A stretch of DNA of 26,100 bases from contig JAOAHK010000001.1 of assembly GCA_026415275.1 (NCBI GenBank), positions 19,498-45,597 of the forward strand, written 5' to 3'. The notes below the pieces were generated by a model. The model made no database searches. It worked only from the letters and a program-made list of their open reading frames with translations, and was not told the origin of the DNA. Below are positions 23,946-26,100 of this stretch, in pieces. The DNA is from Anaerolineales bacterium (GTDB lineage Bacteria > Chloroflexota > Anaerolineae > Anaerolineales > UBA4823). How positions within the stretch are numbered: position 1 is the first letter of the stretch; the number at the start of each line of letters is the position of its first letter. A program made the translations under genes and the position numbers.

Positions 23946-26100
23946 ACATTTCTCCTATTGCGCAAAAATCGCGGAATCTGCCAACCGAGGATTGCTGCGA
24001 ATATCATCCCAATCAGCCAACGCAGGGATAAAGCCGCAGGGTGTGCCCTGACTTGAACCATGCGAACCAATGTCGGGGCAATAGCCATCGTATAGTCGGC
24101 GGCATTATTGTTGCTTTGAGGGTCATCGATACCCGTGGGTGTTTCCACTTCGACGTGGTATGTAATGCCATCGGATTCGTAATTTGGCGGTAGGATGCCC
24201 TTTACCGTGAGGACAATTTGATCACCGGTCAAGAAGGTGATGCCGCTCCAAATATCCGTTGTGGGATTGTACTCACCTACGCTGGGTGTATACGTCGGGC
24301 TGCTAACTACGCTGGGCAAGATGTCGCTCAGTTTGAATTGGGTCAAGCCACTGATGGCATGGTGAGAGACCGTGATCGTGTATGTAATCCACCGCTTGCT
24401 TTGCTCGCCGCTCACTTTCACACCCAAATCGGCGTAGCGCTGCGGGTCCTTCTGATCTTTTGCTGCGTTATCACTCGGATTGCTTTCGGAGGCTTGTTCG
24501 GTGCTAACCTGAGCGGTGTTTACCAAAGTGCCGCTGAACATGGGGTCGATCTGACCGCTGATCCTGAGGGTAAGCGAACCATTAGGCGCAAGTGAGATAT
24601 CCCTCCACTCTCCCGTCTGAGAATTGTATTGACCTGCGCTGGGAAGATATTTTGGCGCCGTTAGCGCGTTGGGAAGGGGGTCAAAGAAAGTTAGACGGGT
24701 GACCGTGCGCGGACCTTTGTTAATCACGGTGAGGGTATAGGTGAGCACATCACCAGCGACCAACGGATTAGGCGCGCTGGATTTGCTCAGCGCTAAGTCG
24801 ATGAGGGGAAGATCGACCGCTGTTCCGCTGCTGGTCTGATATTGGTTGCCGGATGAGCTTGTGTAACTTGCCTGGGCAAGGTTAGCGACCAGATTGGCCT
24901 CCGTGGAAAGCACCCGAATCGGAATGCTCTCCACTGCTTCACAACCGCCCGCATCGCGGGCACGCACGGTGGCGGTGTATTCACCTGGCGTAGCATAAGA
25001 ATGGCTTACGCTTGAGGTGGACGAATAGTCTTGTGCTTGACCGTCACCGAACTCAAAGCGGTATTCGAGAGGAGCAACGCCGCCCAACAACTCCGTATCA
25101 ACCGTAAATGTTATCGTTTGACCAGCTTTGATAATCTTAGGCACCTTGACAAAGGAGCGTGTCGCTCGCCATGAAAGGGTCAAGTCATAGAGCAAACCAG
25201 CGTGATCTTCACCGCCTAAAGCGACATGACCGCCATGACGATTGTTCAACAGACGCACAGCGAGCAAATTCAAACCTGCTTGAGCCGCTTCGTTGTCGGT
25301 GAAGTTGCTCAATCCACCGCCACCGATTTGCTGACCGAGATAGACCCCGTTGAGATAAATATCGGAAACATCATCCCCGGCTAAGCTTAATGTGGTAGTT
25401 ATCCCTACAGCATTAAGCGGCACACAAACCTTTGCCCGGAAGAAGGTGTAATTGGGGTCAAGTTGACCAGCGGGATTCACAGCCACCCAATCGGCACCAA
25501 TAAGGTTCTCGTTGAACCAATACATCTCGCGGGTTGCTGCAACCGTTGCCTGCCACGTTGAGTCATCGAAGTCGGTTTGGCGGGGGTTGAGGTTCCACCC
25601 AGAAATGCCAAGAGGATTCTTATCTAGCCAAATGCCTTTGAGATCACCTTGCCCAACTTTGGACTTCACGTTGACTTCACCACCGGCTCCAGAGGTGCCG
25701 AACGAGGGCTCAGCGGCAGTGTCACCTCCTGCGGAGTGGCTTGGTGTCAGGGCAAAGGATAGCTCCCCGCTGGCGTGAGGCAGTAAATCACCTATACTCC
25801 AAGTGACCTTGTTGTTTGTGAAGGTACACTTATCGGGGGGTCGGCAGGAATTGGGCACATAAACCGTGTTGGCTGGTAAGGCATCGGTAATGATCACCGC
25901 TGTTGCAATGACATCCGAAGCATTTTCGTATTGCAAGGTGACGGTCAGCGGTTCCCCAAGACGTGCTTGCCCGTCCATCGTTTTTGTAAGCTGAACGACG
26001 GGGCGGATGATGCGATCACTGTCACTGGAAGTGTTATTGGAACGATCCGTGTCGTTGCCTTGGGTGCCGTCATCAGCGATTGAAGCAAAGACGGTTAAGA
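23942..26100 (-). CDS. DUF11/PKD-repeat cell-surface protein, 3' part (5' end outside window)
   Basis: The frame is open to the window edge (last full codon begins at 26098), so the internal ATG at 25978 is not the true start. Reading in order, the visible modules are: a DUF11 repeat (about 26000-25720; TVTLQYENASDV, TDALPANTVYVP); a jelly-roll or galactose-binding-like domain (about 25650-25160; DFDDSTWQATVAATREMYWF, DDVSDIYLNGVYLG); a PKD domain (about 25140-24900; FGDGQAQDY, SHSYATPGEYTATV); and two more DUF11 repeats (about 24800-24480 and 24430-24090; YTLTVINKGPRTVTRLTFFD). It closes with a membrane helix and basic tail (LIGMIFAAILGW, RFLRNRRNV). It is likely exported and anchored with the repeats outside the cell, as an adhesin-like or surface-layer stalk. 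There is no LPXTG motif. The last codons overlap the start of the 47-aa peptide gene. Confidence 0.88.
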   Translation of the reverse strand, partial: LTVFASIADDGTQGNDTDRSNNTSSDSDRIIRPVVQLTKTMDGQARLGEPLTVTLQYENASDVIATAVIITDALPANTVYVPNSCRPPDKCTFTNNKVTWSIGDLLPHASGELSFALTPSHSAGGDTAAEPSFGTSGAGGEVNVKSKVGQGDLKGIWLDKNPLGISGWNLNPRQTDFDDSTWQATVAATREMYWFNENLIGADWVAVNPAGQLDPNYTFFRAKVCVPLNAVGITTTLSLAGDDVSDIYLNGVYLGQQIGGGGLSNFTDNEAAQAGLNLLAVRLLNNRHGGHVALGGEDHAGLLYDLTLSWRATRSFVKVPKIIKAGQTITFTVDTELLGGVAPLEYRFEFGDGQAQDYSSTSSVSHSYATPGEYTATVRARDAGGCEAVESIPIRVLSTEANLVANLAQASYTSSSGNQYQTSSGTAVDLPLIDLALSKSSAPNPLVAGDVLTYTLTVINKGPRTVTRLTFFDPLPNALTAPKYLPSAGQYNSQTGEWRDISLAPNGSLTLRISGQIDPMFSGTLVNTAQVSTEQASESNPSDNAAKDQKDPQRYADLGVKVSGEQSKRWITYTITVSHHAISGLTQFKLSDILPSVVSSPTYTPSVGEYNPTTDIWSGITFLTGDQIVLTVKGILPPNYESDGITYHVEVETPTGIDDPQSNNNAADYTMAIAPTLVRMVQVRAHPAALSLRWLIGMIFAAILGWQIPRFLRNRRNV

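Noticed and set aside
23732..24031. Plus-strand 99-aa frame
   Set aside because: It crosses the 47-aa peptide gene and the 3' end of the surface-protein gene, both better supported, and has no family resemblance.

Overview
The window looks like a chromosomal segment from a Chloroflexota bacterium, most probably an Anaerolineae-type lineage. This is inferred from gene content and style only: mixed use of ATG and GTG starts, many genes with weak Shine-Dalgarno sites, a very large multi-GAF histidine kinase, a V4R-like protein beside a DUF4388 protein and a small GTPase, and a DUF11-repeat surface protein. No rRNA, tRNA, CRISPR array, transposase or phage gene was seen.

Left part (1-5703, + strand): a two-gene methionine/one-carbon operon. 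A full-length cobalamin-dependent methionine synthase (metH) is followed three bases later by a fused homocysteine S-methyltransferase/methylenetetrahydrofolate reductase. The reductase half makes the 5-methyl-THF that MetH uses. metH carries four in-frame copies of a 42-bp GC-rich palindromic repeat between its folate and B12 modules.

Middle-left (5747-8400): two minus-strand genes, a 92-aa two-helix membrane protein and an M20-family metallopeptidase, then about 1 kb without an intact gene. That stretch holds a decayed 5' part of an iron/siderophore-type ABC substrate-binding protein. A PucR-family regulator with its own promoter follows at 8431-10011.

Centre to right (10086-23518, + strand): a tightly packed signalling cluster behind a strong sigma70-like promoter. 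The order is DUF4388 protein, Ras-like GTPase, alpha/beta hydrolase, V4R-like protein and left-handed beta-helix protein. A second promoter candidate then precedes a receiver protein with a degenerate GGDEF domain, a 2355-aa histidine kinase with about ten GAF domains, a CheY-like receiver, and a second alpha/beta hydrolase. The second hydrolase is a paralogue of the first but has Gly where the first has its nucleophile Ser, at the same residue number (93). The shared orientation and paralogous ends suggest one functional unit, but its input and output are unknown.

Right end (23802-26100, - strand): the 3' part of a DUF11/PKD surface protein with a C-terminal membrane anchor, translationally coupled (ATGA) to a 47-aa acidic peptide gene with a YxxPxI motif. 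The short intergenic region beyond it holds two palindromic elements, one related to the repeat inside metH.
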